45,283 nt of DNA from a candidate division WS1 bacterium (GTDB lineage Bacteria > Armatimonadota > Zipacnadia > Zipacnadales > UBA11051). Positions 9,301 through 16,929 of the stretch are shown here, piece by piece (positions within the stretch are counted from its first letter, which is position 1; every line of letters starts with the position of its first letter). Both the position numbers and the translations under genes were made by a program. The stretch spans positions 1 to 45,283 of the forward strand of contig JAAYSP010000065.1 in NCBI GenBank assembly GCA_012518355.1, given 5' to 3'. Under the pieces are notes generated by a model. The model saw only the letters and a program-made list of their open reading frames with translations. It did no database searches and was not told the origin of the DNA.

Positions 9301-11072
9301 ACGTTGCCCTTGACATCAACCAGGTCGTCCATCTTCTTCAGTGCTTTGACACGCTTTAGAGCCTGCTCGTTCAGCTCCGGTTCGTTGACGAAGTCAGTAA
9401 ATATACATGCCAACATACGCAGTTGAGTCTGCAGATTGGCCAGATTCAGATTGTCCACGGTATCCAGCGGAGTGTTAGTCAGGTTGCGAGCGTCGTTTAC
9501 AGTGGTGAAGACGAAGCCCGGACGCCCGCTACGGATGACCATCTCGTGATCGAAAGCTATCTTGCCTGGGAAAAACGTGTGCCACTCGCGCCCCTTGACC
9601 GGGTTGATGCCATCAACAAACACAGTGCCGACATCGTAGCCGAGTGCGGAAGCTGCCGCTTCGGCATACTTGACCAACTGCCTGCCGACAGGCGAGTAGA
9701 ATCTGAGCAAGTGGGCCTGCTGGAAATACCAGCCGACCTGAAAAGCACCAAGAGTGGAGTTGTGGGTGCTCAAATCCAATCCTATGAACATCAGGATCTC
9801 ATCAAATTGGTCCAGTCGGTTCCAGATTGCGATATCGTTTTGTTTGTTCGCGATGTCATTCTTCAGCCGCTCCACACGCTCTTCCGCTACCGCGGGACTG
9901 AGCTCCAGCTGACCGACCAAAACAATTGCGGGTTTGAGCAACAGATCCCGTTCGCTAGCTGTGGCGAGGCGTTCGTTGGCCTTTGCAACCTGAGCCTCGG
10001 TGTCTGTCAGCGACTTGTTTAGCTCTGCCAGTTCTCGCTCCAATTCCTTAAGTCGCCGATCACGCTCTTTTTCCCTGCGCGGTTCGCGTCCCCATAGGCT
10101 GGCGAACTCGCGCGCGCCGGCAAGGGCGTTGAAATGGCCACTGGTAGCCAGAAAGATGACTGTCCGATCAGGGGGATAAGCCGCATACAGTCGGGCAAGT
10201 TCCAGCAAGCTCACAATGCCACAGGCATCGGAAGCCCCGGGAGCGCGTGCCGGTACTACTGATGTGGAGTCGTAGTAGGCCTGGAGGATGATGGCTTCCT
10301 TGCCAAGCTCAGCATTCTTGCCGGGCAATATGCCGATGATGTTGCGATTCATGGGGGCGCGCCACACCATGGGCTCTTCGTAGCCGATAGTGCCGCTGAT
10401 ATCGCCACGGGCAATCCTGGCCAGAATGTCGGCAGCATCGTCACCACCGACATAGAATCTGGGCACATCCACAGGGACCTGCAGGAACTTCATCTCCGCT
10501 TCGCCCCTGGTGGTCTCAAGCGGCTCGATGAACACTACGGCCGCCGCTCCCAGCAACGGGGCATTGAGCCAATTCTGCTGTGTGTTGAAGTCCATCAACA
10601 CGATTGACCCGGGAACATCCCAGTTGTTGAAGTCAGAGAGGTTTCCATCACCCACATAGATTACCGGTCCGGTGAGCCCACCGGCGTCAACCTGAGAGGT
10701 TCGAACCAGGTTGGGCCACACGGCGGATAGCTCGTACCGTTGCCCATCTATCTCCAGAAAGCTGCCTGGATCATAGGGTGCAGGGACCGGGTAGTGCTGG
10801 ACAAGAGTTTCAAAGCCCAATCGCTCGAACTCGGCGAGCACCATGTCGGCGGCTCGTTCGTTGCCCGGATAGCCTGCAACACGGCTGCCGAAGCTTTCCA
10901 GGGTTTCCAGATCGCCTACAACCCTGTTCATCTCGACGCTGCCGGCCAACGTGTCGTAATCGTTGGTGGCCAACGCCACCGAGCAGACCAGGCTACCGAT
11001 GGCCACAGCCGCGATGATGAACAGATAACGATCGTTTAGGCCACGATGAGCCTTGTGCCCACTAACGAACAT
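6318..11072 (-). CDS. M28-peptidase-like domain fused to FtsX-type permease (1,584 aa)
   Basis: An N-terminal membrane anchor (residues ~15-36) is followed by an M28-like fold with a PA-type insertion (about 50-560). Its zinc-site positions are mostly lost: the usual AHYDS is QAYYDS (Tyr266 for His), Asp282 and Asp433 remain, the Glu-Glu region reads TSGHFNALAGA, and the final His motif is LTNTPLDT (Asn533). A charged coiled coil (~333-375) interrupts it. After a second soluble region come TM segments (~880-960), a first FtsX helix after NLGLANMRRRKVRTAL (~995-1030), a MacB-like periplasmic core (~1040-1290), the FtsX core (~1298-1410, with HERSREIGIYSSLG) and a ~150-residue C-terminal domain of unknown function. 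No ABC ATPase gene is nearby, so a partner would have to be encoded elsewhere. It could couple substrate binding outside the membrane to mechanical signalling; this is inference. Confidence 0.8.
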   Translation of the reverse strand: MFVSGHKAHRGLNDRYLFIIAAVAIGSLVCSVALATNDYDTLAGSVEMNRVVGDLETLESFGSRVAGYPGNERAADMVLAEFERLGFETLVQHYPVPAPYDPGSFLEIDGQRYELSAVWPNLVRTSQVDAGGLTGPVIYVGDGNLSDFNNWDVPGSIVLMDFNTQQNWLNAPLLGAAAVVFIEPLETTRGEAEMKFLQVPVDVPRFYVGGDDAADILARIARGDISGTIGYEEPMVWRAPMNRNIIGILPGKNAELGKEAIILQAYYDSTSVVPARAPGASDACGIVSLLELARLYAAYPPDRTVIFLATSGHFNALAGAREFASLWGREPRREKERDRRLKELERELAELNKSLTDTEAQVAKANERLATASERDLLLKPAIVLVGQLELSPAVAEERVERLKNDIANKQNDIAIWNRLDQFDEILMFIGLDLSTHNSTLGAFQVGWYFQQAHLLRFYSPVGRQLVKYAEAAASALGYDVGTVFVDGINPVKGREWHTFFPGKIAFDHEMVIRSGRPGFVFTTVNDARNLTNTPLDTVDNLNLANLQTQLRMLACIFTDFVNEPELNEQALKRVKALKKMDDLVDVKGNVLEFRRRESFVPNTPVPNALVLAQGTSRVMMGVRTEAMAIANETSEFLLRGEMASSTALLEAYGFAPQNGGIIFAPDQGPDGDAKYPRGVYGRAGLKRPVVVFPCTTTDIFDLIDERYFQTLQKLFVYDATNNSTPISFGYSLPTISTDGAEFPSYVEPCATVYSLPNIDLQVTMGMGLLGVRMILINATEGQPEGEGFRAANTPAITFTPLQAARDMWMIDEYRMNRLADRGITNARLDELHQMAKQSLDTAEKAVRERQYHLGMAAARHAWGYESRAYPDVQSTSLDVVKGVLFYLALLLPFAYFGERLLIGSRTVIGTIIGTSVVFFIVFMALAMVHPAFKLTANPPVILLAFIIMALAVVVIAIVTMKFNEQLKAMKQSRGGVHEADVGRLSATTAAFNLGLANMRRRKVRTALTAVTLILLTFTVISFTSVVAGLRVNEIRLPYSPTYQGVMLRDRSWLSLEAPTADIIRNEFENEAVVSPRAWYTSAQIDKELMIDVTNAAETAKTYTISCLLGLAPQEQEVMPVGDILVAGRWIDATDKNVCLMPTGVADALGITQDDLGSAEIVMFGSRYRVIGLLSEEQMRRVHDLDGEPLMPVNYAMLRPEIIQELQRQAQQRSQLGASSAGSLLQEYKHFGPEKMIVLPYNRVLELGGTLRSIAVKLDDAETVLTNVQAMMKRFALSLYTGLEDNTYLFSSVGVTSLSGMESIIIPILIAALIVLNTMLGAVHERSREIGIYSSLGLAPSHISMLFLAEASVFAVLGAIIGYLIGQILTRVMIVTGSMHGLELNYSSLAAIAVTIVSMAVVVLSTLYPSKRASEIASPGIERRWALPEPEGDLMVAALPFTVTGRDAYGVTAFLKEFFDEYVGYAGGDFLAENVRLEPEDQEDGGGIAIHLRMWLAPYDLGVSQDFSLHCEQTEDKDIYAIVLRLRRLAGDINSWKKTNTLFLAQIRKQFLIWRTVPQGEKVAYADRADKILSGEYVDAGDLL

Positions 11073-11559
11073 GCGGATCTCTCCTCTGGCTACGGATCAT
11101 GCTCTCTATTGCTGTGTGGTTACGACCCGCGGACCACAATTGTTGTGGCGCCGCAGTTGGCGATTTTGGTCTTGTATTATAGCCGATACACCTGCCCCAT
11201 ACCAAGACAAAATGGAGCCCGTACCAGGTATACCCGACGCATCTGCCGGGCTACGGTCCGGCTACAAACTTAGTCCGTACCACCGTACCGACTACATTTC
11301 TACCTGGCCAGTGCACAGGCCTTCTCTCGCAGAAAAAAATCGTCAACTGATAATACGCGTGACAGTTGAAAACATCTCAACAGGCCCTGATATGGGCAGG
11401 CCGTTTTTGGCCAGCGCGGCTTTTGCAGCGTCTCAAGCACCTCGTCATTGGGTATCGGCCAATCCCCGCTGATGTGCGTCCCTGAGGCGCAGCGGCGCAT
11501 CTCCTGTCACACATGCTCACCGTGGGTAGGAAGGCAGAAGCCAAAACCAGGCCGCAGGT
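11073..11559. other. 487-bp intergenic region; promoter-like site, otherwise nothing recognised
   Basis: This gap separates two minus-strand genes. Apart from a candidate promoter at 11176-11205 for the downstream permease gene, I see no gene, RNA or repeat. An imperfect hairpin around 11470-11500 could end transcription of the DUF6785-like gene, but it has no T tract. Confidence 0.4.
11176..11205 (-). promoter_or_regulatory. Sigma-70-like promoter for the M28-like/FtsX gene
   Basis: On the minus strand a perfect TATAAT (11181-11176) lies 18 bases after TTGGTA (11205-11200), a 4/6 match to the -35 consensus. Transcription would start about 100 bases before the ATG at 11072. Confidence 0.5.
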
Positions 11560-13569
11560 CTACCCAAAGTGCACGGTGTAGGCTTGTTGAGTGTCGAAAA
11601 ACAGGTTGAGCCAGCCCCACACCATGCCCGCAGTGAAGAAGTGGCCCAGCACTATGCCGATAAACAAAGGAATTAGCTGCCTGTACAGCCGCATCCCACC
11701 GACACGCAACACAATGCTTTTGATCACCCAGACGATGAAAAAAGGCCCCCATAGCGGCGATCCGTAAGAGGTGACCATTGCATAGCCAAGAGGGTGTAGC
11801 GGAAAGCGCAGAAAAACAGACCGCAACAGCACCAAGATCATGGTGACGACGAAACCAACTCCCGCAGCAGTGGCCCGCTGAGTGTCAGGGCGTACGTGAG
11901 AGCGCAGGTAGCCGGCAGTGGATTCATACTCCGTTTTGGCCAGCTGAGTACGATATCCGCCCTGGGTGGTGCCACCCTCAAGTACGTTCGCCCCATGAGT
12001 GTAGTATGCCTTCATGTGGACGTAATACGCGCCCATAAGTCCCAACACGAGTGCTACGATTAGCCACTTGGCCATAGCTCTCTGGTTGATGCCGACTGTG
12101 CTGGCGATCTTGGAGGCCTCGAGTTGATACGCCATCATGGACTGGTAAAAGCCGCGACTGATGAACATAAACATGGAGAACACAGTCAGATTGGCGATGC
12201 TACCTTGCGGCGCAAATGGGGCAGAACCGGCCACATACAACATCATGCGCTTGTGTTGATAGAATGGGAAGAGCCATACCATGGCAGCACCGGCTTCGGC
12301 TCGAGCCCGTGCGTACACGAGGGCGAATAAGAGGATCAGACCGAAGTAGATGCCTGCCGTCCAAAGCAGCATCCCTGCGCGTTCAGCGAAGATAAGCATG
12401 GCCACGAAGCCACCGATTGCGCAGATAATCGCCCACCGATAAGACATTGGCTCCTGATCATCAGAAAGATCCGACTTGGCGGCGGCGAAAGCTTTTGCGG
12501 CGATGTTTTTCAGGTCCTCCCGGGCGACCCAGATCAGAAATATGCCCAGAGCCAGATACGCTCCGGCAGACTGCTCCTGATCGAATGGGAAGCCCGATAT
12601 GTCGTAACCGGCGCTGGTGGCCACGACGTTGCTGAAGCGAAGTAGCAGGTAGAAAACCCAGACGGAAAAGGTTATCTCAGTAGAAACCAGAAAACCCAGC
12701 CCTATATTTTCGGGCCGCCAGGCGATAGACAGCGGTGCTATGGCCGACCAGGGGCGCTCGGTGAATAGGCTGCTAAGGTTGTAGGCTCTACCCAGTGCAG
12801 GCACCGCTGGGTTCCATGCATTCAGGATGTTCATGACGTTGTAAATCATCGCCAGGCTAAAGCCTACCCACATCACTGGACTGCGGAAAAATGTAGGGAT
12901 CAGTTTGGAACCACTCTGATCTGAAATATCTACCACCAGGTGTACGATGGGGAAGGTCAAATGCTCCTTGTCCGCCCACCGATGGCGGAACAGAGTGACA
13001 ACCCCCAGCATGGACACGAAGAAGGCGATGAAGAAAAAGCTCCAGGTCAGAAGCGGCACGACCCAGGTACCCCATGGGATGACTTCGCCAACCGCGCCCT
13101 CATACATGTCCCGAATTGCCGTGGGATCCTGAGGAACGGCCCACTGGGGCAGGTAAGTGCTGAGAAGACCAAGATCGTTGTCTGGCGCCGCGAAATACTG
13201 AGTTACGGTCAGAAGAGGCAACAGCAGCCGCACAACACCGACCGACGCGCATGTTATGGCTACACACAAAAATGCGTAGACCAGCAGAACGTCAGCCTGC
13301 GTCAAGTTCAGCCGACGAGAGAGCCGACGGAGCAGAGGAGCGATCAGCGTCAACAGCATGAGTGCGGCCATCGCAGGGATGACTGGGACGCTTTCGTCTA
13401 CCTGAGCGCCTCTGCCAACCAGACCGGCAGCATAAATCCAGGCCATCCCAATGGCCAGGAAACCCACTGATAGCACAACTACGGCCAGATTCACACCACG
13501 TTGAGGGTGTGTGGGGGGAGCGTCAGTGGTGATTTGTACATCGCTTGTTGCACGCGACTCTTCCATCAT
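11560..13569 (-). CDS. DUF6785/DUF6784-type multi-pass membrane protein
   Basis: The 669-aa product is hydrophobic, with about a dozen predicted membrane helices starting at residue ~27 and a conserved end (RLYRQLIPLFIGIVLGHFFTAG). It shares length, helix order and many signature stretches with a second protein at 40.9-42.9 kb. Examples are WGTWVVPLLTWSFFFIAFFV against WGAWAVPLIMWGIFFLAVWL, the LTFPIVHL/LTYPLLYL motif, and FLRFPLHPLGYAM against FLRFPLHPLAFCM. I recognise it as the DUF6785 (with C-terminal DUF6784) group found in Armatimonadota and Planctomycetota relatives; the topology suggests a transporter but no substrate is known. The ATG follows AGGAG by ten bases. It lies upstream of the M28-like/FtsX gene on the same strand with a 487-base gap, so a joint operon is unlikely. 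Confidence 0.75.
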   Translation of the reverse strand: MMEESRATSDVQITTDAPPTHPQRGVNLAVVVLSVGFLAIGMAWIYAAGLVGRGAQVDESVPVIPAMAALMLLTLIAPLLRRLSRRLNLTQADVLLVYAFLCVAITCASVGVVRLLLPLLTVTQYFAAPDNDLGLLSTYLPQWAVPQDPTAIRDMYEGAVGEVIPWGTWVVPLLTWSFFFIAFFVSMLGVVTLFRHRWADKEHLTFPIVHLVVDISDQSGSKLIPTFFRSPVMWVGFSLAMIYNVMNILNAWNPAVPALGRAYNLSSLFTERPWSAIAPLSIAWRPENIGLGFLVSTEITFSVWVFYLLLRFSNVVATSAGYDISGFPFDQEQSAGAYLALGIFLIWVAREDLKNIAAKAFAAAKSDLSDDQEPMSYRWAIICAIGGFVAMLIFAERAGMLLWTAGIYFGLILLFALVYARARAEAGAAMVWLFPFYQHKRMMLYVAGSAPFAPQGSIANLTVFSMFMFISRGFYQSMMAYQLEASKIASTVGINQRAMAKWLIVALVLGLMGAYYVHMKAYYTHGANVLEGGTTQGGYRTQLAKTEYESTAGYLRSHVRPDTQRATAAGVGFVVTMILVLLRSVFLRFPLHPLGYAMVTSYGSPLWGPFFIVWVIKSIVLRVGGMRLYRQLIPLFIGIVLGHFFTAGMVWGWLNLFFDTQQAYTVHFG

Positions 13570-13779
13570 GAGCGCGAACTCCTGACTGGCGTGAACATGG
13601 TCACCATGCGTATCTTGCCTTGTCTCTTGATGGGCTGCTAATATAGGGCCGCTAACTGGTCAGGTATTTGTCTGAGAATCGCCTGATGCGTCTCAATCGG
13701 CGCGAGTATATCACATAAACCAGTGCTCGCGCAAACCATTCGGCACCTATAGGGTGCCGGTTCGGAGGTGCTGCGCCCG

Positions 13780-14565
13780 ATGGCCCAGAAAGAAAAGACC
13801 TGCCCCAAATGTGCAACTAAGGTAAGCCGGTGGGATACTGTCTGCATAGAGTGTGGCAGTCCGCTTGTTGCAGATGAGCAGATTGACTATGACACTGCTG
13901 TCACAGCCGGCATAGTCGTAGGACAAACCGTGGTGGGGGCAGCCGCGGGCATGGCCGAACCGGGAGAGAATTCCGAAAAAACTAGACTGAGAGTTTTTGA
14001 CAAGCATCTTGCCCAGCAATTGAGCAAAGAACGGCCCACCATAGTTGTATTGACGATCATCAGCCTCGGGTTGGCCCTGGCTCTCACCCACGTAGCCGCT
14101 GGCCTGTTTCGCAAGCTGCCCGGAGGTCTGCTCTCTTACAAAGAATTCGAATTGAATGCGCTGATATCACAGCGCTTTGGCATGATGGTAGATCCCCAGG
14201 TACTGTTTGTCGTCGCTGCCGGACTTGCTCTGGCAGGATATCTTTGTACCGCTGGCGAGGCGGTTCGTTTCGTGGCCGCCAGCCGCGCTATTGCCGCAGT
14301 AAAAGCCGGTCAGATTCCTGACGTCGTCGGGGTGACAGTACTAACCCGATTCGGATTGATGCTTGCAGCCGCACTGTTGCCTCCGGTGGGTCTCATTCTC
14401 GGCATAATCCTAAAGCTATCACAATCGAACGAACTGCGCGAACTTGGTGGCAAGATGATATATCTGGCATCAGCGGTGATTGCCCTGGTATTGCTGGGCG
14501 TGGTGTGGGATGTCATGGCGGAGTTTGCTCAGAGTCGTAAGCCACTTACCACCGCTACGCCATAG
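13780..14565 (+). CDS. Zinc-ribbon membrane protein of unknown function
   Basis: The 261-aa product starts with a short zinc ribbon, CPKC at residues 8-11 and CIEC at 22-25. A polar linker of about 50 residues rich in Gly, Ala and Glu follows, and then four likely membrane helices (around residues 86-110, 140-165, 187-212 and 224-246). I chose the ATG at 13780 because GGAGG lies 11 bases upstream; a GTG at 13768 would overlap that site. The combination of an N-terminal zinc ribbon and a small membrane domain is common in uncharacterised bacterial proteins and gives no function. A small inverted repeat (GGCACC-TATAG-GGTGCC, 13742-13758) precedes it. Confidence 0.75.
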   Translation: MAQKEKTCPKCATKVSRWDTVCIECGSPLVADEQIDYDTAVTAGIVVGQTVVGAAAGMAEPGENSEKTRLRVFDKHLAQQLSKERPTIVVLTIISLGLALALTHVAAGLFRKLPGGLLSYKEFELNALISQRFGMMVDPQVLFVVAAGLALAGYLCTAGEAVRFVAASRAIAAVKAGQIPDVVGVTVLTRFGLMLAAALLPPVGLILGIILKLSQSNELRELGGKMIYLASAVIALVLLGVVWDVMAEFAQSRKPLTTATP

Positions 14566-14603
14566 ATACGGATGGCCAACACACATCTGCGACACTTGCA
14601 GAA

Positions 14604-14632
14604 CGCCGATTGCTTCCGAGAGGCAATCGGCG
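14604..14632 (+). terminator. 10-bp stem terminator-like hairpin
   Basis: CGCCGATTGC (14604-14613) pairs perfectly with GCAATCGGCG (14623-14632) around a 9-base loop, 38 bases after the stop of the zinc-ribbon membrane gene. No T run follows, so it may be a Rho-assisted or RNA-stabilising end rather than a classical intrinsic terminator. Confidence 0.6.
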
Positions 14633-14654
14633 CGTGCGCTCACCGGAATGCTCC

Positions 14655-14788
14655 CGCGATGTCCGCGATGTCCGCGATGTCCGCGATGTCACGGGTCACG
14701 GGTCACGGGTCACGGGTCACGGGTCACGGGTCACGGGTCACGGGTCACGGGTCACGGGTCACGGAGCACGGAGCACGGAGCACGGAGC
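14655..14788. repeat. Composite tandem array: 9-mer x4, heptamer GGGTCAC x10, heptamer x4
   Basis: Three adjoining arrays fill the gap between convergent genes. GCGATGTCC is repeated four times (14655-14690). The heptamer ACGGGTC (equivalent to GGGTCAC) is repeated exactly ten times without error (14691-14760). ACGGAGC is then repeated four times (14761-14788). Open frames across it, rich in HGSRVTG-type residues, are by-products of the repeat. Perfect identity suggests recent expansion by slippage. Confidence 0.95.
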
Positions 14789-14853
14789 ACGGGGTGTCGG
14801 GGATGTCAGAGGGTACATCGAGGGGTGACGGGGTCCGGCAGTGGTCACCTACT

Positions 14854-16023
14854 CTATTGCTGTTCGTGCTTTGTCTTGTGCTCCGCCATAACGCGCTCAT
14901 AAAACATGAGCAAGCGTTCGGTCGCAGCGGACACTTCATAGCGGCGGACCCACTGCCTGGCTTGCTGGCCGAGTCTGGCTCGCAATTGGCGATCTTCGAC
15001 GAGCGTATTCACCGCTTCAGCCAGTCCCTGGGCCCCTTCAGCCGGGGCGGTCAGCATGCCGTTGTGTAGATGTTGCAACATATCTGCAGAGCCTGGGGCG
15101 CTGACTGCTACAACCGGTGTGCCGACTGCCATGGCCTCGGTGTAGGCCAGAGGCTGGGTCTCGCTCAGGGATGCGGTGACGAAGATGTCAATGGCGGCTT
15201 GCCACTGGGGTATCTCCTGGTGAGCAGTCTCCCCTACGAAATGGATCCGTTCAGCGATGCCCAGACTGGCTGCCATTTCTGCCAGGGCTGGTCGCGCCGC
15301 TCCGTCGCCTACCAGAAGCAGGTGACAGTCAGGATGCCGCTGCATCACGATCTTCACCGCCTCCAGCACACACTCCAGGTTTTTTTCCGGTGACAGTCGC
15401 CCCACGAAGCCAAGAACCGTGTGGTCTGGCCCGAGACCGATTCGCGCACGTGCCGCAGTGCCATCAGGGTTCTCGAAGGGTGAGAGTTCGGCCGGGTTTG
15501 GCAACAGTTCGATAGCTTTCGTCACACCTGCAGTAGAGAGCTTCTCACGCATACTCTCGACTGGTGTTGTGATCAGATCGCATTTGTTGCAGTACTTGGC
15601 AACGCGTTTGGTCAGGTAATCCTCTACCATGCTGGCAGGCAGAGGTACCGCATCGGCGAAAACTTGATACTCAGTGTGGATAGTGGTGACAAGTGGCAGC
15701 TTTGCCCAGGAGGCATACCACATACCCCAGACGCCAACCCACAGCGGGTGATGAGTATGTACCAGGTCGAACTTGATCCGCTGCAGAGCGCGCACGATGG
15801 GCACGGAAAACGGCATGGCTACATGGTAATCGAGGTTGGGCGCCTCGATGGAGGGGAACCGATACACCCGGTTGTCGGCATCCAGTCGGTCATCGCAGGG
15901 GCGAGACGTAAAAATGTGTACTTCGTGACCGAGGTCGCATAGACTCTTGCGATACGCTTCAACAACGTTGGCCACGCCGTTTACTAAAGGAAGGTAAGTG
16001 TTGGTAAATACGGCAATTTTCAC
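14854..16023 (-). CDS. GT4-family glycosyltransferase
   Basis: The 389-aa product has the GT-B layout. The N-terminal domain opens VKIAVFTNTYLPLVNGVAN (GTG start) and contains HTHHPLWVG and TTIHTEYQ. The C-terminal domain has GFVGRLSPEKNLECVLEA, the nucleotide-sugar site LLVGDGAARPAL, and the E-x7-E motif in SLSETQPLAYTEAMAVGTPV. The N-terminus is most like diacylglycerol/phospholipid glycosyltransferases and sulfolipid SqdX-type enzymes, so a membrane lipid may be the acceptor, though the donor and acceptor are not decidable. It starts 11 bases after the lipoprotein gene and is the last gene of the hpt-rho-lipoprotein-GT4 run. The C-terminus is charged (EHKTKHEQQ). Confidence 0.88.
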   Translation of the reverse strand: MKIAVFTNTYLPLVNGVANVVEAYRKSLCDLGHEVHIFTSRPCDDRLDADNRVYRFPSIEAPNLDYHVAMPFSVPIVRALQRIKFDLVHTHHPLWVGVWGMWYASWAKLPLVTTIHTEYQVFADAVPLPASMVEDYLTKRVAKYCNKCDLITTPVESMREKLSTAGVTKAIELLPNPAELSPFENPDGTAARARIGLGPDHTVLGFVGRLSPEKNLECVLEAVKIVMQRHPDCHLLLVGDGAARPALAEMAASLGIAERIHFVGETAHQEIPQWQAAIDIFVTASLSETQPLAYTEAMAVGTPVVAVSAPGSADMLQHLHNGMLTAPAEGAQGLAEAVNTLVEDRQLRARLGQQARQWVRRYEVSAATERLLMFYERVMAEHKTKHEQQ

Positions 16024-16034
16024 CGCAGTGCCTG

Positions 16035-16883
16035 CTATCCTTGGTCGGTCCGATCCGACAGGTATTCCATACGCAACTGCAGGACAGGTGCGAAGCGGTC
16101 ATTTGCCAGCATTCTCCCGATCATCACGTCTTCGCCGCCCGCGCCGGATTGATACAGCGGGGCAAGCTTTCCGGCCAGCTCGTCCATCTCGGCCACGTAC
16201 TTTTCTGCCGTCAGCGATCTGGCGTTACGGAAAATGCCTAGTACCGTATCTGTATCCAGGCCGATGTCGGCTATTGCAAGCGCCTCAGCGTTAGACTGGG
16301 CCTCCACAGCGAAGTCCTCTGCGGACAGTTCGCGAACCCACATAAGCATTTCTTCTGCGGCTTGCCGGGCTTCGTCTTCGCCAGTGATTATCAGCACCTG
16401 CGCCTCAGAGAGTACCTTGCGTGCTTCGCTGGCAAAAGGCGTAACCGCCTGCTGAGCCTGCTCATCAATTCGCTGCAGTTCCAGCTCTCCCTGAGCAATC
16501 TGCTCCATGAGAGCAACTGGCGGCTGTTGATCACGAAGCATCATGTCAAACTGCTTGCGTAGCAGTGCCTCCAGGTTCTCACCCGCTTGTTCACGCCGGG
16601 CATCGAATTCCCCCGATGCCTCACGTGCACGTGTGGCGATGGACAGAAGCTGCCGTGCCTGGGCCGGTGACAATGACAGGCGATTGATCAGAGCCAACGC
16701 GCTTACATCTTGCTGTATGGCCTGCACCGCCAAGGGAGATGTGTTTTGCGATATCAACTCGCAAGCCGTCTGCGAGGCGGGCATTTGCGCGCGACATGAA
16801 GTCATGAGCATCAGCGCCGCAGTCATCATGACCGCAAGTGGTATGGCTGCCGCTTTTATGTCTGCCCAGTTACCGGTTTTCAT
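16035..16883 (-). CDS. Helical lipoprotein, function unknown
   Basis: The 282-aa product has a hydrophobic leader ending in a lipobox-like MTSC (Cys30), so it is probably a lipoprotein. The mature part is almost wholly helical and rich in Ala, Glu and Gln. An early LSLSPAQARQLLSIATRARE resembles the LTxxQ-type helices of Spy/CpxP-like proteins, but the protein is longer than those and I do not assign the family. GGAAGAA about 13 bases upstream could be the ribosome-binding site. It lies 46 bases after rho and 11 bases before the GT4 gene on the same strand, so it is very likely co-transcribed with both. Confidence 0.75.
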   Translation of the reverse strand: MKTGNWADIKAAAIPLAVMMTAALMLMTSCRAQMPASQTACELISQNTSPLAVQAIQQDVSALALINRLSLSPAQARQLLSIATRAREASGEFDARREQAGENLEALLRKQFDMMLRDQQPPVALMEQIAQGELELQRIDEQAQQAVTPFASEARKVLSEAQVLIITGEDEARQAAEEMLMWVRELSAEDFAVEAQSNAEALAIADIGLDTDTVLGIFRNARSLTAEKYVAEMDELAGKLAPLYQSGAGGEDVMIGRMLANDRFAPVLQLRMEYLSDRTDQG

Positions 16884-16929
16884 GCAGTGCCTGTTCTTCC
16901 CGCACCATCAACGGCATGGGTGCCAGGAG

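Noticed and set aside
9423..10022. Plus-strand open frame of 199 codons inside the M28-like/FtsX gene
   Set aside because: It lies wholly antisense to a conserved domain and has no family match or ribosome-binding site.
14655..14788. CRISPR array
   Set aside because: The units are 7-9 bases with no spacers, and no cas genes are present.
14480..15069. Overlapping plus-strand open frames rich in HGSRVTGHGS-type repeats
   Set aside because: They are read through the GGGTCAC tandem array in three frames and overlap the glycosyltransferase gene; no start site or family supports them.
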